From positions 1-34,557 of the forward strand of contig JBFIPU010000016.1 of NCBI GenBank assembly GCA_041609995.1: a stretch of 34,557 nucleotides of DNA, in the 5' to 3' direction. The notes below the pieces were generated by a model that searched no databases, was not told where the DNA came from, and saw only the letters and a program-made list of their open reading frames with translations. The first letter of the stretch is position 1, and each line of letters opens with the position of its first letter. The translations under genes and the position numbers were made by a program. This stretch comes from JABDOU01 sp041609995 (GTDB taxonomy: Bacteria > Actinomycetota > Acidimicrobiia > Spongiisociales > SHLN01). Shown piece by piece: positions 15,767-24,047 of this stretch.

Positions 15767-16322
15767 AGAGGCCCTTCTCGTTGCAGTAACGCCATGCGGC
15801 ATCGGGCATGAAGAACCTGATGGTCAGGCCGTTCGCTCCACGCCGGCGCAACATGGTTGAACTGATCGGCAACTCGGGGGCGTCGAGCCACTCGACTCCG
15901 GCCCCGGTGGCCACGACGTCCTCGGGGGGCGTTCCTGGCCGGGGAAGTACGGCAAGGCTAACCCGATCGAGCACCTCCTGGGCCCGATGCCAGGTGGGGA
16001 TGGCGGCCGCGGCATCCGAGCCCAGGATCAGGAACAGTTCGTCGCCTCCGAACTCCTCGAGCGTGTCGATCGTATAGGTGGGGCCCTGGCGGCGGATCTC
16101 GCGATCATCGGCCTCGAAGTACTCGACCCCGGCAACCGAGCGACTCACCATCTCCCACCGATGGCCGGAGCCGGTGATCTCCCGATCCCCTTTCTGCCAT
16201 GGATCGCCCGCAGGCAAGAATGTCACGACATCCAGGCCCAGTTGGCGTGCGGCCAACTCCCCCGCCAAGAGGTGCACGATGTGAGGAGGGTCGAAGGTCC
16301 CGCCCAGCAATCCCCGCTTCAT
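15756..16322 (-). CDS. nadD: Nicotinate-nucleotide adenylyltransferase NadD
   Basis: 188 residues, usual size. It joins nicotinate mononucleotide and ATP to make deamido-NAD. The first motif is GGTFDPPHIVH (7-17), where the usual H-x-G-H has Val in place of Gly; both His are kept. GSDAAAAIPTWHRAQE matches the substrate loop, and ISSTMLRRR is the C-terminal I-S-S-T-x-[IL]-R motif. It starts inside the stop of the M23 gene (TGATG) and overlaps the LCP-like gene, so translation is probably coupled. Confidence 0.95.
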   Translation of the reverse strand: MKRGLLGGTFDPPHIVHLLAGELAARQLGLDVVTFLPAGDPWQKGDREITGSGHRWEMVSRSVAGVEYFEADDREIRRQGPTYTIDTLEEFGGDELFLILGSDAAAAIPTWHRAQEVLDRVSLAVLPRPGTPPEDVVATGAGVEWLDAPELPISSTMLRRRGANGLTIRFFMPDAAWRYCNEKGLYGQ

Positions 16323-16852
16323 CAGACCAGGTTATGGCGCCCGGCCACGGGAGGCGAAACGAGCCGCAGACCCGGATGGGGGACCAGAGGCCGAAAGAGT
16401 GCGACCGGATCGGCGTACCGACCGTGGACACGGAGCGACAGGTGGAAACCGACCACCTGCATATGGGAAGAGGGTCGGGTGCCGGTGTGCCCGACGGCGG
16501 TTCCGGCTCCGACAAACGCACCGACCGGGACAGATATCGAATCCAGATAGGAATAGGACGTCTTGACGCCTCCACCGTGGTCGACGCTCACCGTCTTGAA
16601 GCCGGCGACCTCCCCGGAGAAGGCAACCCGGCCCGGTAGCACCGCCAACACGTCTACTGCGGTTTCGGTCGCGATGTCGATTCCGTAGTGGTGGGGAGGG
16701 TCGAAGACGGCCACCACGTCCCCCTGCGGCCCCCATCCGATGCCTGCTGCCAGGGCTGCTGCCAGGGCTGCCGCCAGAGCTGCTGCCAGGGTCGCCGTGA
16801 CCAGGCCGTGTACGCCGGCGGCGGCTACTCGGGCCAGACTCGGCGACATCAT
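16322..16852 (-). CDS. M23-like (LytM) domain protein with incomplete active site
   Basis: 176 residues. An N-terminal membrane/signal segment is built of a repeated A-A-A-L unit (about 17-37), followed by an M23 fold. H55-x-G-x-D59 (HYGID) provides two zinc ligands. The later motifs are changed: the Y-x-H-L segment reads YSYL (100-103), and H-L-H is H-L-S (137-139), so a catalytic His and the third zinc ligand are missing. It is probably a non-catalytic peptidoglycan-binding or amidase-activating protein rather than an endopeptidase. The start at 16852 (tandem ATG with 16849) has no clear ribosome site. Its stop overlaps the nadD start. Confidence 0.75.
   Translation of the reverse strand: MMSPSLARVAAAGVHGLVTATLAAALAAALAAALAAGIGWGPQGDVVAVFDPPHHYGIDIATETAVDVLAVLPGRVAFSGEVAGFKTVSVDHGGGVKTSYSYLDSISVPVGAFVGAGTAVGHTGTRPSSHMQVVGFHLSLRVHGRYADPVALFRPLVPHPGLRLVSPPVAGRHNLV
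16745..16792. repeat. Four tandem 12-bp units in the M23-like gene
   Basis: Four copies of TGCTGCCAGGGC with two, then one, changed bases in copies three and four. They encode the A-A-A-L repeats of the membrane segment, so copy-number change would alter helix length in whole turns without a frameshift. Confidence 0.75.
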
Positions 16853-16945
16853 GGATCGACCGTACCGACCGGCTGTGACGAGAACAAGGCCTGGCTGAGG
16901 GCGCGCCAGCGCTGGCGCCATATGAGACCGGGATCGGAAGGGCGG

Positions 16946-17320
16946 TTAGGCCGCTTCTTTGTCGATGAGCCGCGTCACGGCCAATCGAAACTCAGTGGGA
17001 TTGAACGGCTTGGAGAGGGCGGCGTCCGCCTCGTGTTCATCGGCTTGGCGCGCCACCACGTGACGCCCGTGGGCCGTGAGCACCATCACCGGGACGGTCT
17101 TGGTCTGGGGCTGGTTGCGAAGCTCCGTGAGAACCTCCCAGCCGTTCATCGAGGGGAGCCCGATATCGAGCACAATGGCGTCCGGTGGGTTGGTCAGGGC
17201 AGCGTTGAGGCCTTCGGCACCGTCGGCGTGAAACTCGATCTCGATACCCATTGGCTGAAGGCACATGTCGATCAGCTTCTGGATGACCGGTGAGTCTTCA
17301 CATACAAGTAGGCGGGCCAT
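16946..17320 (-). CDS. Stand-alone response regulator receiver (CheY-like)
   Basis: 124 residues, only a receiver domain. The acidic pair E8/D9, phospho-acceptor D52 (LDIGLPSMNGW), T82 and K104 (L-S-K-P-F) are all present. No output domain follows, so it must act by protein contact or phosphotransfer. No histidine kinase is in the window. The start at 17320 fits the fold; GGAG lies 4 bases upstream. An in-frame ATG at 17350 with AGGTGG would add ten residues. It sits between the CoxE-like gene (51-base gap) and the M23-like gene. Confidence 0.88.
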   Translation of the reverse strand: MARLLVCEDSPVIQKLIDMCLQPMGIEIEFHADGAEGLNAALTNPPDAIVLDIGLPSMNGWEVLTELRNQPQTKTVPVMVLTAHGRHVVARQADEHEADAALSKPFNPTEFRLAVTRLIDKEAA

Positions 17321-17371
17321 ACTGCTCCGTAATTGCGTTCGAGTATCCATCGGCACCACCTGGGGGGTCCT

Positions 17372-18742
17372 TTACCCCAGAGATACCTTTTCTACGAACG
17401 ACTCCAACTGCCGCAACGTCCGGACCTCGAAGACGCCGTCACACAGGTCCTGGTAACGAGCCATCACCGAGTCCCCCGTGTTCCAGAATCGCGACATTTC
17501 GGGATTGAGCCACCAGCTGGTCCGGGCCCTCTCGGCGAGCTCGGCGAACCGCTCCTCATGGGGATTGCGGTAGTTGGACCGGGCGTCGCCGGTGATGATG
17601 AGAGTTGTCCTCGGAGTCACCGCCTCCCCGAACTGTTCCTCGAATTCGGAGAACACCCGCCCGTAATCGGAGTGGCCGTCCACGGCCACGACGTCGGCCT
17701 CGCGCATGACCCGCCCGGCGGCCTCGGCGAAGTCGACTCCGGGTGCGAAATAGTCGGTGATTTCATCGACACCATCGATGAAGGCGAACACCCGCACGCG
17801 GGCGAACTGGCTGCGCATGGCGTACATCAGCTGCATCGTGAAGAAGGCGAAGGTGGACACCGAGCCGCTCACATCGCACAGCATCACGACATCGGGTTTC
17901 GTGATGTGGCGGCGCTTGAACGCCGGATCGATGGGAATCCCACCAGCTGACATGGAGCTGCGCACGGTGCGACGCACATCGAGCCGACCCGGGTTGCGGG
18001 CACGCCGCCGCTGTGCCAGCCTCGCCGCCAGCCGGCGGGTCAACGGCCGGATGGTGTGCTGGAGCCGCACCAGATCAGCTCGGGACGCGTGGCCCAGGTC
18101 GATGTCCTCGATGGCCTGTTTGCGTATGGTGGCTGCCACCGCCTCGGGTCCCCGGTCGGCCACCAGCATCCGCCGAATCTCCTCCTCCACGTATGAGCGC
18201 AGCAGGTCGATCCGGTTTTGGCGCGCCCGGGCCTGGTCGGCCTGTTCCAGCGGGGTGGCGTCGGCATCGACGTCTTCGAACATGGTGTCTGCCTCGAGCC
18301 GGCGCATCACGCGATAGAGGTAGTAGACCCCGCCCACGGGGCGGCCGGCCTCGATACCGCCGAACGCCAGCACGGCGGCCCGGGCCAGCCTGCGTATGGC
18401 ATCGACATCGCCGGATATGACGGCTTCGGCCAGCAGGCCTCGCAGTTCCTCCAAGGACAGCTCGCCCGGGTCGACCGCTGCAGCCGGCGCATCGACCTCC
18501 GGCTGGGGCTCTTCGGCCTCTACCGGGGTCTGCAGTGAGAAGAAGACATCGAACGCCCGGTCGAAAGCGGGCAGGTGCTCGATGTGCTTCACCATGGTCG
18601 ATGACAACGCCGAGCGGAGGCTCTCACGATCGGTGAGGTCGACGAAGTCAAGCGACTCGGAGGCGTCGATCGCCTCAACGGTCGATACGGGGACCCCGGC
18701 CGCCCGCAGCTCTCGAGTGAAACTGGTCAGCAGGTCGATCAT
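17372..18742 (-). CDS. CoxE-like VWA-domain protein
   Basis: 456 residues. The N-terminal half is helical and typical of CoxE-like proteins (MIDLLTSFTRELRAAGVPVS). An acidic/Pro linker lies at about 72-95. The C-terminal VWA domain has a MIDAS motif D-V-S-G-S (near 288) after VVMLC, plus HSDYGRVF later. With the MoxR ATPase (4-base gap), such proteins form chaperone pairs that insert metals into or remodel enzymes, as CoxD/CoxE do for carbon monoxide dehydrogenase. No CO dehydrogenase genes are visible here, so the client is unknown. Confidence 0.88.
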   Translation of the reverse strand: MIDLLTSFTRELRAAGVPVSTVEAIDASESLDFVDLTDRESLRSALSSTMVKHIEHLPAFDRAFDVFFSLQTPVEAEEPQPEVDAPAAAVDPGELSLEELRGLLAEAVISGDVDAIRRLARAAVLAFGGIEAGRPVGGVYYLYRVMRRLEADTMFEDVDADATPLEQADQARARQNRIDLLRSYVEEEIRRMLVADRGPEAVAATIRKQAIEDIDLGHASRADLVRLQHTIRPLTRRLAARLAQRRRARNPGRLDVRRTVRSSMSAGGIPIDPAFKRRHITKPDVVMLCDVSGSVSTFAFFTMQLMYAMRSQFARVRVFAFIDGVDEITDYFAPGVDFAEAAGRVMREADVVAVDGHSDYGRVFSEFEEQFGEAVTPRTTLIITGDARSNYRNPHEERFAELAERARTSWWLNPEMSRFWNTGDSVMARYQDLCDGVFEVRTLRQLESFVEKVSLG

Positions 18743-18746
18743 GGCG

Positions 18747-19601
18747 TCACGTGGCCAGGGAGGCCGCCACTTTGTCGATGTCCGTTTGGTACTTCAGAAG
18801 CACCGCCAGCGTCTCGGCCGTCACGCGCTCATCGACCTCTCCGACGCCCAGCACCAGCAGCGTACGGGCCCAGTCGATGGATTCCGCAACGGATGGTGGC
18901 TTACGCAGCGCCGCCTCGCGGATAGTGGCCACCGCCGACGCGATGCCGCTCGCCAACGATTGGCTGAGACCGGGGACCTGGGTCATCAGAATGTCCCGCT
19001 CGCGCTCGGGTGTCGGGTAGTCGATGTGGAGGAAAAGGCACCGCCGCTTGAGCGCATCGCTCAGCTCACGGGTGTTGTTGGAGGTCAGCACCACGAGCGG
19101 CTGGCTGGAGGCCTCGATCGTACCCAACTCGGGAATGGTCACCTGGAAGTCACTGAGGATCTCGAGTAGCAACGCCTCGGTTTCGATTTCCACTCGATCG
19201 ACTTCATCGATCAGCAGCACGACCGGATCCTGAGCCCTGATGGCGCTCAGGAGCGGTCGCTCGAGTAGAAACCCCTCCGAGAAGATGTCGTCAGCGATCG
19301 CGTTCCAGCCCCCCTCGTCCTCCGCCTGGATGCGAAGCAGCTGCTTGCGGTAGTCCCACTCATAGAGCGCCTTGGCCTCGTCGAGGCCCTCGTAGCACTG
19401 CAGCCGAATCAGGCGACGATCGGTAACGGTTGCCAAGGCCTTGGCCAGTTCGGTCTTACCCACCCCCGCCGGCCCCTCGGCCAGCACCGGCTTGTCGAGG
19501 CGCATGGCGAGGAAGGAAACCTGGGCGATGTGATCATCGGGTAGATACCCGGCTCCCAGCAGGGCCGCAGACAGTTCTCGAGCCGACGAGAACTCGATCA
19601 A
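18747..19601 (-). CDS. MoxR/CoxD-type AAA+ ATPase
   Basis: 284 residues. Walker A is GPAGVGKT (43-50), Walker B is VVLLIDEVDR, sensor 1 is VLTSNNTREL, and DALKRRCLF supplies the Arg finger. The sequence CYEGLDEAKALYEW is typical of the CoxD-like branch. It overlaps the proA stop by 4 bases (ATGA) and precedes the VWA gene by 4 bases, so it is co-translated with both. It likely acts as a hexameric chaperone with its VWA partner. Confidence 0.93.
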   Translation of the reverse strand: MIEFSSARELSAALLGAGYLPDDHIAQVSFLAMRLDKPVLAEGPAGVGKTELAKALATVTDRRLIRLQCYEGLDEAKALYEWDYRKQLLRIQAEDEGGWNAIADDIFSEGFLLERPLLSAIRAQDPVVLLIDEVDRVEIETEALLLEILSDFQVTIPELGTIEASSQPLVVLTSNNTRELSDALKRRCLFLHIDYPTPERERDILMTQVPGLSQSLASGIASAVATIREAALRKPPSVAESIDWARTLLVLGVGEVDERVTAETLAVLLKYQTDIDKVAASLAT

Positions 19602-20836
19602 CGGACTTGGCCGTCGCCGTACAGCACGTAGCGTTCCGAGGTGAGCGCCTCCAAGCCCATGGGTCCCCGCACATGGAGTTTTTGTGTGGAGATCCCGATC
19701 TCGGCGCCAAACCCGAACTCCTCCCCATCGGTGAAACGGGTAGACGCATTCACCATGGTGACGGCCACGTCGAGCTCGTTCACGAAGCGTTGGGCGGCCC
19801 CATAGTCCTCGGTGATGATCGCCTCTGTATGGCCGGTTCCGTAGGTCCGGATGTGTTCAATGGCCTCGTCGAGCGAGTCGACCACGCGAACCGACATGAT
19901 GAGATCGTGATACTCGGTCCCCCAGTCGCTCTCCTCGGCAGGGTGCATTCCGGCGACCAACGCACGCGCCCTCTCGTCCCCCCGCAGCTCGACTCCGGCC
20001 TCCATCAACCGGGATGAGACATCGGGCAGGAAACGGTCGGCGACCGCCTCGTGCACAACGAGGGACTCGGCCGCGTTGCACACACCGGGACGCTGGGTCT
20101 TGGCGTTGATTGTGATGGCAGTGGCTTTGTCCATGTCGGCATCGGCATCGACGTAGACGTGGCAGTTGCCGGCGCCGTCGATCACAAACGGCACTGTTGC
20201 CTCCGCCTCGATGGCGGCGATCAGCCCGGGCCCGCCCCGCGGGACGAGCAGGTCGACGTGGCCTTTGGCCTGCATGAGCGCCTTGGCGCCGTCCCTCGTC
20301 GTATCGGGAAAGATCTGGACCCCGTTGGGGTCGAATCCTTCGCTCTCCAAAGCCATCCGCATGGCGTCGCCGATCGCCGAGTTGGAAGCGAAGGCATACG
20401 AGCTTCCGCGCAGGATGGCGGCGTTGCCGGCCTTCACACACAAGCCCCCGGCGTCGGCGGTGACGTTGGGCCGGGCCTCGTAGATCACGGCCACGACCCC
20501 CAGCGGCACCCGGACCCGTTGCACACGGATGCCGTTGTACAACCTCCAGCCTCCGGTTTGGGTGCCGACCGGATCGGGCAGGTCGGCCACCTTGCGAAGG
20601 CCACCGATGATCCCATCGATGCGTCCTTCGTCGAGCCGTAGCCGATCCATCAATGCGGCAGAAATCCCTTCGGCTCGCCCGGCCTCCATGTCTTTTTCGT
20701 TCGCAGCCAGGATCTCACCACGCCGCTGGTCCACGGCCGCGGCCATGGCCTGCAACACTGCTGATTTCCGCGCAGAAGAGGCCTGCGACAGCTGGCGGGC
20801 AGCCACGCGGGCGGCTGCTCCGATTTCATCGATCAT
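19598..20836 (-). CDS. proA: Gamma-glutamyl phosphate reductase ProA
   Basis: 412 residues, full length. It reduces glutamyl-5-phosphate to the semialdehyde in proline synthesis, using NADPH. The catalytic Cys lies in TQRPGVCNAAESL (near 253). YEARPNVTADA and LLVPRGGPGLI are family motifs. It lies 60 bases after proB and overlaps the MoxR gene by 4 bases. Confidence 0.97.
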   Translation of the reverse strand: MIDEIGAAARVAARQLSQASSARKSAVLQAMAAAVDQRRGEILAANEKDMEAGRAEGISAALMDRLRLDEGRIDGIIGGLRKVADLPDPVGTQTGGWRLYNGIRVQRVRVPLGVVAVIYEARPNVTADAGGLCVKAGNAAILRGSSYAFASNSAIGDAMRMALESEGFDPNGVQIFPDTTRDGAKALMQAKGHVDLLVPRGGPGLIAAIEAEATVPFVIDGAGNCHVYVDADADMDKATAITINAKTQRPGVCNAAESLVVHEAVADRFLPDVSSRLMEAGVELRGDERARALVAGMHPAEESDWGTEYHDLIMSVRVVDSLDEAIEHIRTYGTGHTEAIITEDYGAAQRFVNELDVAVTMVNASTRFTDGEEFGFGAEIGISTQKLHVRGPMGLEALTSERYVLYGDGQVR

Positions 20837-20896
20837 GGGACGGCAGTGTAGCCACCGGCCTGTGGGCCGGACAGGGCGTCGAGTTCCGAGAAACGC

Positions 20897-21967
20897 TCAT
20901 GCCAGAACGACGAGATCGTCCCGGTGGACGGCAACATCGCCACCAATGACGTCCGAGTGCTGGCCGGCGACCTGCCGCAGCTGAGACGCATCCAGCCGCA
21001 CCAGGCCCTTTCCCACCAACGAACCGTTGGCAGAGAAGATCTCGACCGCCGATCCGGCCGGGAAATCACCACCAACGTCGACGATCCCGACGGGCAACAA
21101 CGACGTCTGGCGCTGGTGGAGGGCCCGCACCGCACCGTCATCGATCGTCAGGGTTCCGGCCGATGGCTGTCCGAACGCGATCCAGAGGCGACGGGCGGAC
21201 AACGAGCTGGGATGGGGCTCGATCCACGTTCCGATGTCGGCTCCGGACAGGATCTCGACCACGTCCTGGTCAGCCCTGGCGATGACGCTCGGGATGCCCG
21301 ACCATGCCGCCATGCGCGCCGCCGCCACCTTGGTGGCCACGCCCCCTGAGCCGAGCGGCCCGGAGCCGCTGAGCCCATCGAGAATCTCGTCGTTGTGGCG
21401 AACAGCCGTGATCAATTCGGCGTCCTCATTGATCCGGGGGTCGTCTCCGAACAACCCGGGCGTATCGGTGAGCATGAGGAGCAGCGAAGCCCCCACCAGG
21501 TGGGATACGATCGCCGCCAGCCGGTCGTTGTCGCCAAAACGGAGCTCGTCGGTCACCACGCTGTCGTTCTCATTCACGATTGGGACGACTTCGAGCTCGA
21601 GCATGCGCTTGAGCGTCTCACGCCCATTCAAGTACTGGCCCCGGTTGGCCAGCACGTCTTTGGTGAGCAGTACTTGTCCGCTCAACCGGCCCACTGCCTG
21701 GAAGCGCTCCGTGTAGTCGTCGAGCAAGGAGGTCTGTCCGACCGCCGCCGCCACTTGCATGGTGGGCAGGTCGGCGTGAGCACGGTCGATGCCCAGGGCG
21801 GGGAGACCCCGCGCCACGGCGCCCGAGCTCACCAACACGGCCCGGCGTCCGGACCGCCACACGGCATCGACCACATCGACCGCCCGCTGCAACCCACTCG
21901 GCTGGGCGAGGCTCGACGAACCGATCTTCACCACAACAGTGGAGCCGCGAGGGATCGGTTGCCTCAT
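20897..21967 (-). CDS. proB: Glutamate 5-kinase ProB
   Basis: 356 residues. The amino-acid kinase domain starts VVVKIGSSSL and contains LVSSGAVARG, IVNENDSVV and LTDTPGLF; the GSGGVATKVAAA loop binds ATP. A C-terminal PUA domain (about 270-350) is present, as in feedback-controlled ProB. It is the first committed step of proline synthesis. The ATG overlaps the obg stop by 4 bases. Confidence 0.97.
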   Translation of the reverse strand: MRQPIPRGSTVVVKIGSSSLAQPSGLQRAVDVVDAVWRSGRRAVLVSSGAVARGLPALGIDRAHADLPTMQVAAAVGQTSLLDDYTERFQAVGRLSGQVLLTKDVLANRGQYLNGRETLKRMLELEVVPIVNENDSVVTDELRFGDNDRLAAIVSHLVGASLLLMLTDTPGLFGDDPRINEDAELITAVRHNDEILDGLSGSGPLGSGGVATKVAAARMAAWSGIPSVIARADQDVVEILSGADIGTWIEPHPSSLSARRLWIAFGQPSAGTLTIDDGAVRALHQRQTSLLPVGIVDVGGDFPAGSAVEIFSANGSLVGKGLVRLDASQLRQVAGQHSDVIGGDVAVHRDDLVVLA

Positions 21968-23235
21968 AGGTCATCATCCGGTTGGAATTCGAAAACGATA
22001 TCGCCGATCCGCACGTCGTCGCCGGCTTTGGCCCCGGCTGCGATCAGCGCATCGTCCACCCCGGCGTTCTTCAGACGGGCAGCGGCCAGGTCGGCCGCAA
22101 TCGGAATGGTGAGGTCATTGAAGGCGACCGCCCGCTCGGCCGCCCGCCCCGACACCACCCACCCTCCGGGGGTTGCCTCGATCGCCAGGTCGTCTGCCAC
22201 CGGACGGTGCAGCATGAACCCTCCGGCCCGATCGGGTTCGTAGACGGGCCCGGCCGGGACAGTCTTCAACAGCTCTCCGATCCGGCCCATCAGCCCCGGC
22301 AAACCGTCGCCCGTCGCAGCCGAGACGGGAACTACATCCAACTCGCGGGCTTCGAGTTCGGCCTGGGCCGCGGTCGCTCCGGGGTGGTCGGTTTTGTTCA
22401 GGACGACCACGACGGGCCGGTCGGCCAACCCGGGCTGGTGGCGGCTCAGCTCGGCCGCCAGCACGTCGTACTGGGTCAGCACGTCTTCGGTCTGGAGGTC
22501 CGACGGGTCCAGCACGTAGACCAACACCCGAGCGCGCTCGGTGTGGCGGAGGAATTCGTGTCCCAGACCCTTGCCTTCTGCGGCTCCCTCGATGAGTCCG
22601 GGCACGTCTGCCAGCACGAATTGGGTCTCCCCTACCTCGACAACACCCAGGTTTGGAACCAGCGTCGTAAACGGATAATCGGCGATTTTCGGCCGTGCGG
22701 CTGACACGGCGGCGATGATCGTACTCTTGCCGGCGTTGGGAAAGCCGATGAGGGCGGCGTCTGCCATCAGCTTCAATTCGAAGATCAGTTCCCGCTCGAT
22801 GCCGTATTCACCCTGTTCCGCGAAGCCAGGAGCTTTGAGGTTTCGGCTCACGAGGGCAGCGTTTCCCAGCCCGCCCCGGCCGCCCTCCGCCGCCACGACC
22901 GACTGGCCCTTCTCGACGAGGTCGGCAATGACGGTTCCATCCCGTTCCCTGATCACGGTTCCGAGCGGAACCGGTAGGACCGCGTCGGCCCCCCGCCGCC
23001 CGTGCCGCAGGCCACCCTCGCCGTGGGTGCCGTCTCCGGCTGTGCGGTGGGGCCGCCGGTAATAATCGAGCAGGGTGGTCACCGAACGGTCAGCCTGCAC
23101 CACGACATCGCCCCCGGGTCCGCCGCTTCCGCCATCGGGCTTGCCACGCGGCTTGCCCTTGCGCTTCGTGAAGGAGGCGATGCCGGCTCCCCCGGCGCCG
23201 CCGCGCAGGAACACGGCAACCCGGTCGATGAACAC
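21964..23235 (-). CDS. obg: GTPase Obg (ribosome assembly)
   Basis: 423 residues. The Gly-rich Obg fold (1-158) has the repeated G-G-x-G-G patterns. The GTPase domain has G1 GFPNAGKS (164-171), switch I DYPFTTL, G3 DVPGLIEGA and G4 NKTD. A C-terminal OCT domain (about 340-420) is included. Obg binds the 50S subunit and links its maturation to stress signalling. It begins 3 bases after the rpmA stop, in the widespread rplU-rpmA-obg order. Confidence 0.98.
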   Translation of the reverse strand: MFIDRVAVFLRGGAGGAGIASFTKRKGKPRGKPDGGSGGPGGDVVVQADRSVTTLLDYYRRPHRTAGDGTHGEGGLRHGRRGADAVLPVPLGTVIRERDGTVIADLVEKGQSVVAAEGGRGGLGNAALVSRNLKAPGFAEQGEYGIERELIFELKLMADAALIGFPNAGKSTIIAAVSAARPKIADYPFTTLVPNLGVVEVGETQFVLADVPGLIEGAAEGKGLGHEFLRHTERARVLVYVLDPSDLQTEDVLTQYDVLAAELSRHQPGLADRPVVVVLNKTDHPGATAAQAELEARELDVVPVSAATGDGLPGLMGRIGELLKTVPAGPVYEPDRAGGFMLHRPVADDLAIEATPGGWVVSGRAAERAVAFNDLTIPIAADLAAARLKNAGVDDALIAAGAKAGDDVRIGDIVFEFQPDDDL

Positions 23236-23238
23236 GGC

Positions 23239-23493
23239 TCAGGCGTCGGTCAGGACACTCACCCGGCGTCGGCCATTATGCGTCCCGTACTTGACGACGC
23301 CATTGACGGTTGCGAACAAGGTGTCGTCCCCGCCGCGGCCTACGTTTTTTCCGGGGTGAATGCGGGTTCCCCGCTGGCGCACGAGGATGGCTCCGGCGTT
23401 GACAGTTTGCCCGTCGAAGACTTTCGGCCCGAGACGCTGGGCCCGTGAGTCGCGGCCGTTCTTGGTGGATCCGGCACCCTTGGTCTTTGACAT
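23239..23493 (-). CDS. rpmA: 50S ribosomal protein bL27
   Basis: 84 residues, standard length. GAGSTKNGRDSRAQRLG followed by GAILVRQRGTRIHPGKNVGRG is diagnostic. The flexible N-terminus reaches the peptidyl-transferase centre. There is no cleavable N-terminal extension of the Firmicutes type. The start overlaps the rplU stop by one base (TGATG). Confidence 0.98.
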   Translation of the reverse strand: MSKTKGAGSTKNGRDSRAQRLGPKVFDGQTVNAGAILVRQRGTRIHPGKNVGRGGDDTLFATVNGVVKYGTHNGRRRVSVLTDA

Positions 23494-24035
23494 CAGGAGT
23501 CCTCTTTCTTCGTTTCTGCCTTCTTGCCGGACGTGCCGGCTTCGGTGCTCTTCGTTGCCTTGTCGGCTGAGGTCGGCTTGTCGGCTGCAGTGGCCTTTTC
23601 GGCTGCAGTGGCCTTGTCGGCGGCAGTGGCCTTGTCGCCTTTGGCCCCGGCTTTCTTGGCGGCGGCTTTCTTGGTCCCGGCCTCTTTGTCGTCGGTCTTG
23701 TTGCCGGTGTCGGCTTTCTTGGAACGGGGTGCCCCGGTGATCTTGGTCACCTCGATCGTGGAGTACTTCTGGCGATGGCCGATGCGACGACGGTATCCGG
23801 TCTTGTTCTTGAATTTGAACACGTGGATCTTGTCGCCCTTTGTTTCTCCGATGACCTTGGCCTTGACCTTGGCCTTCCCGAGCTTGCCGGGGTCGGTGAC
23901 GACGGTGCCGTCCTTGCCCACCAGCATGAGCGGGGTGAACTCGAGCTCGGATTCGCCCGACACGCGGTCGATTTCGAGGATGTCACCCTCTGCGACGCGG
24001 GCCTGTCGGCCTCCGGAGTTGATGATGGCGTACAT
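23493..24035 (-). CDS. rplU: 50S ribosomal protein bL21 with long Lys/Ala-rich tail
   Basis: 180 residues against about 103 for the usual protein. Residues 1-103 are a normal bL21, including KFKNKTGYRRRIGHRQ near 74-89. Residues 104-180 form an added tail rich in Lys, Ala, Thr and Glu with repeated D-K-A-T-A-A units, resembling histone-H1-like or disordered nucleic-acid-binding tails. It follows the rne stop by 12 bases, so it is co-transcribed with RNase E/G. Confidence 0.95.
   Translation of the reverse strand: MYAIINSGGRQARVAEGDILEIDRVSGESELEFTPLMLVGKDGTVVTDPGKLGKAKVKAKVIGETKGDKIHVFKFKNKTGYRRRIGHRQKYSTIEVTKITGAPRSKKADTGNKTDDKEAGTKKAAAKKAGAKGDKATAADKATAAEKATAADKPTSADKATKSTEAGTSGKKAETKKEDS
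23561..23636. repeat. 18-bp tandem units in the rplU tail
   Basis: About four imperfect copies of an 18-bp unit (GCCTTGTCGGCGGCAGTG and variants) encode K-A-T-A-A-[D/E]. Whole-codon units allow length change without a frameshift. Confidence 0.65.
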
Positions 24036-24047
24036 GGCGGCGGTAGC

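Noticed and set aside
17372..19601. Possible CO dehydrogenase maturation locus
   Set aside because: CoxD/CoxE-like proteins occur in many contexts and no coxL, coxM or coxS gene is visible, so only the generic MoxR-VWA pair is claimed.
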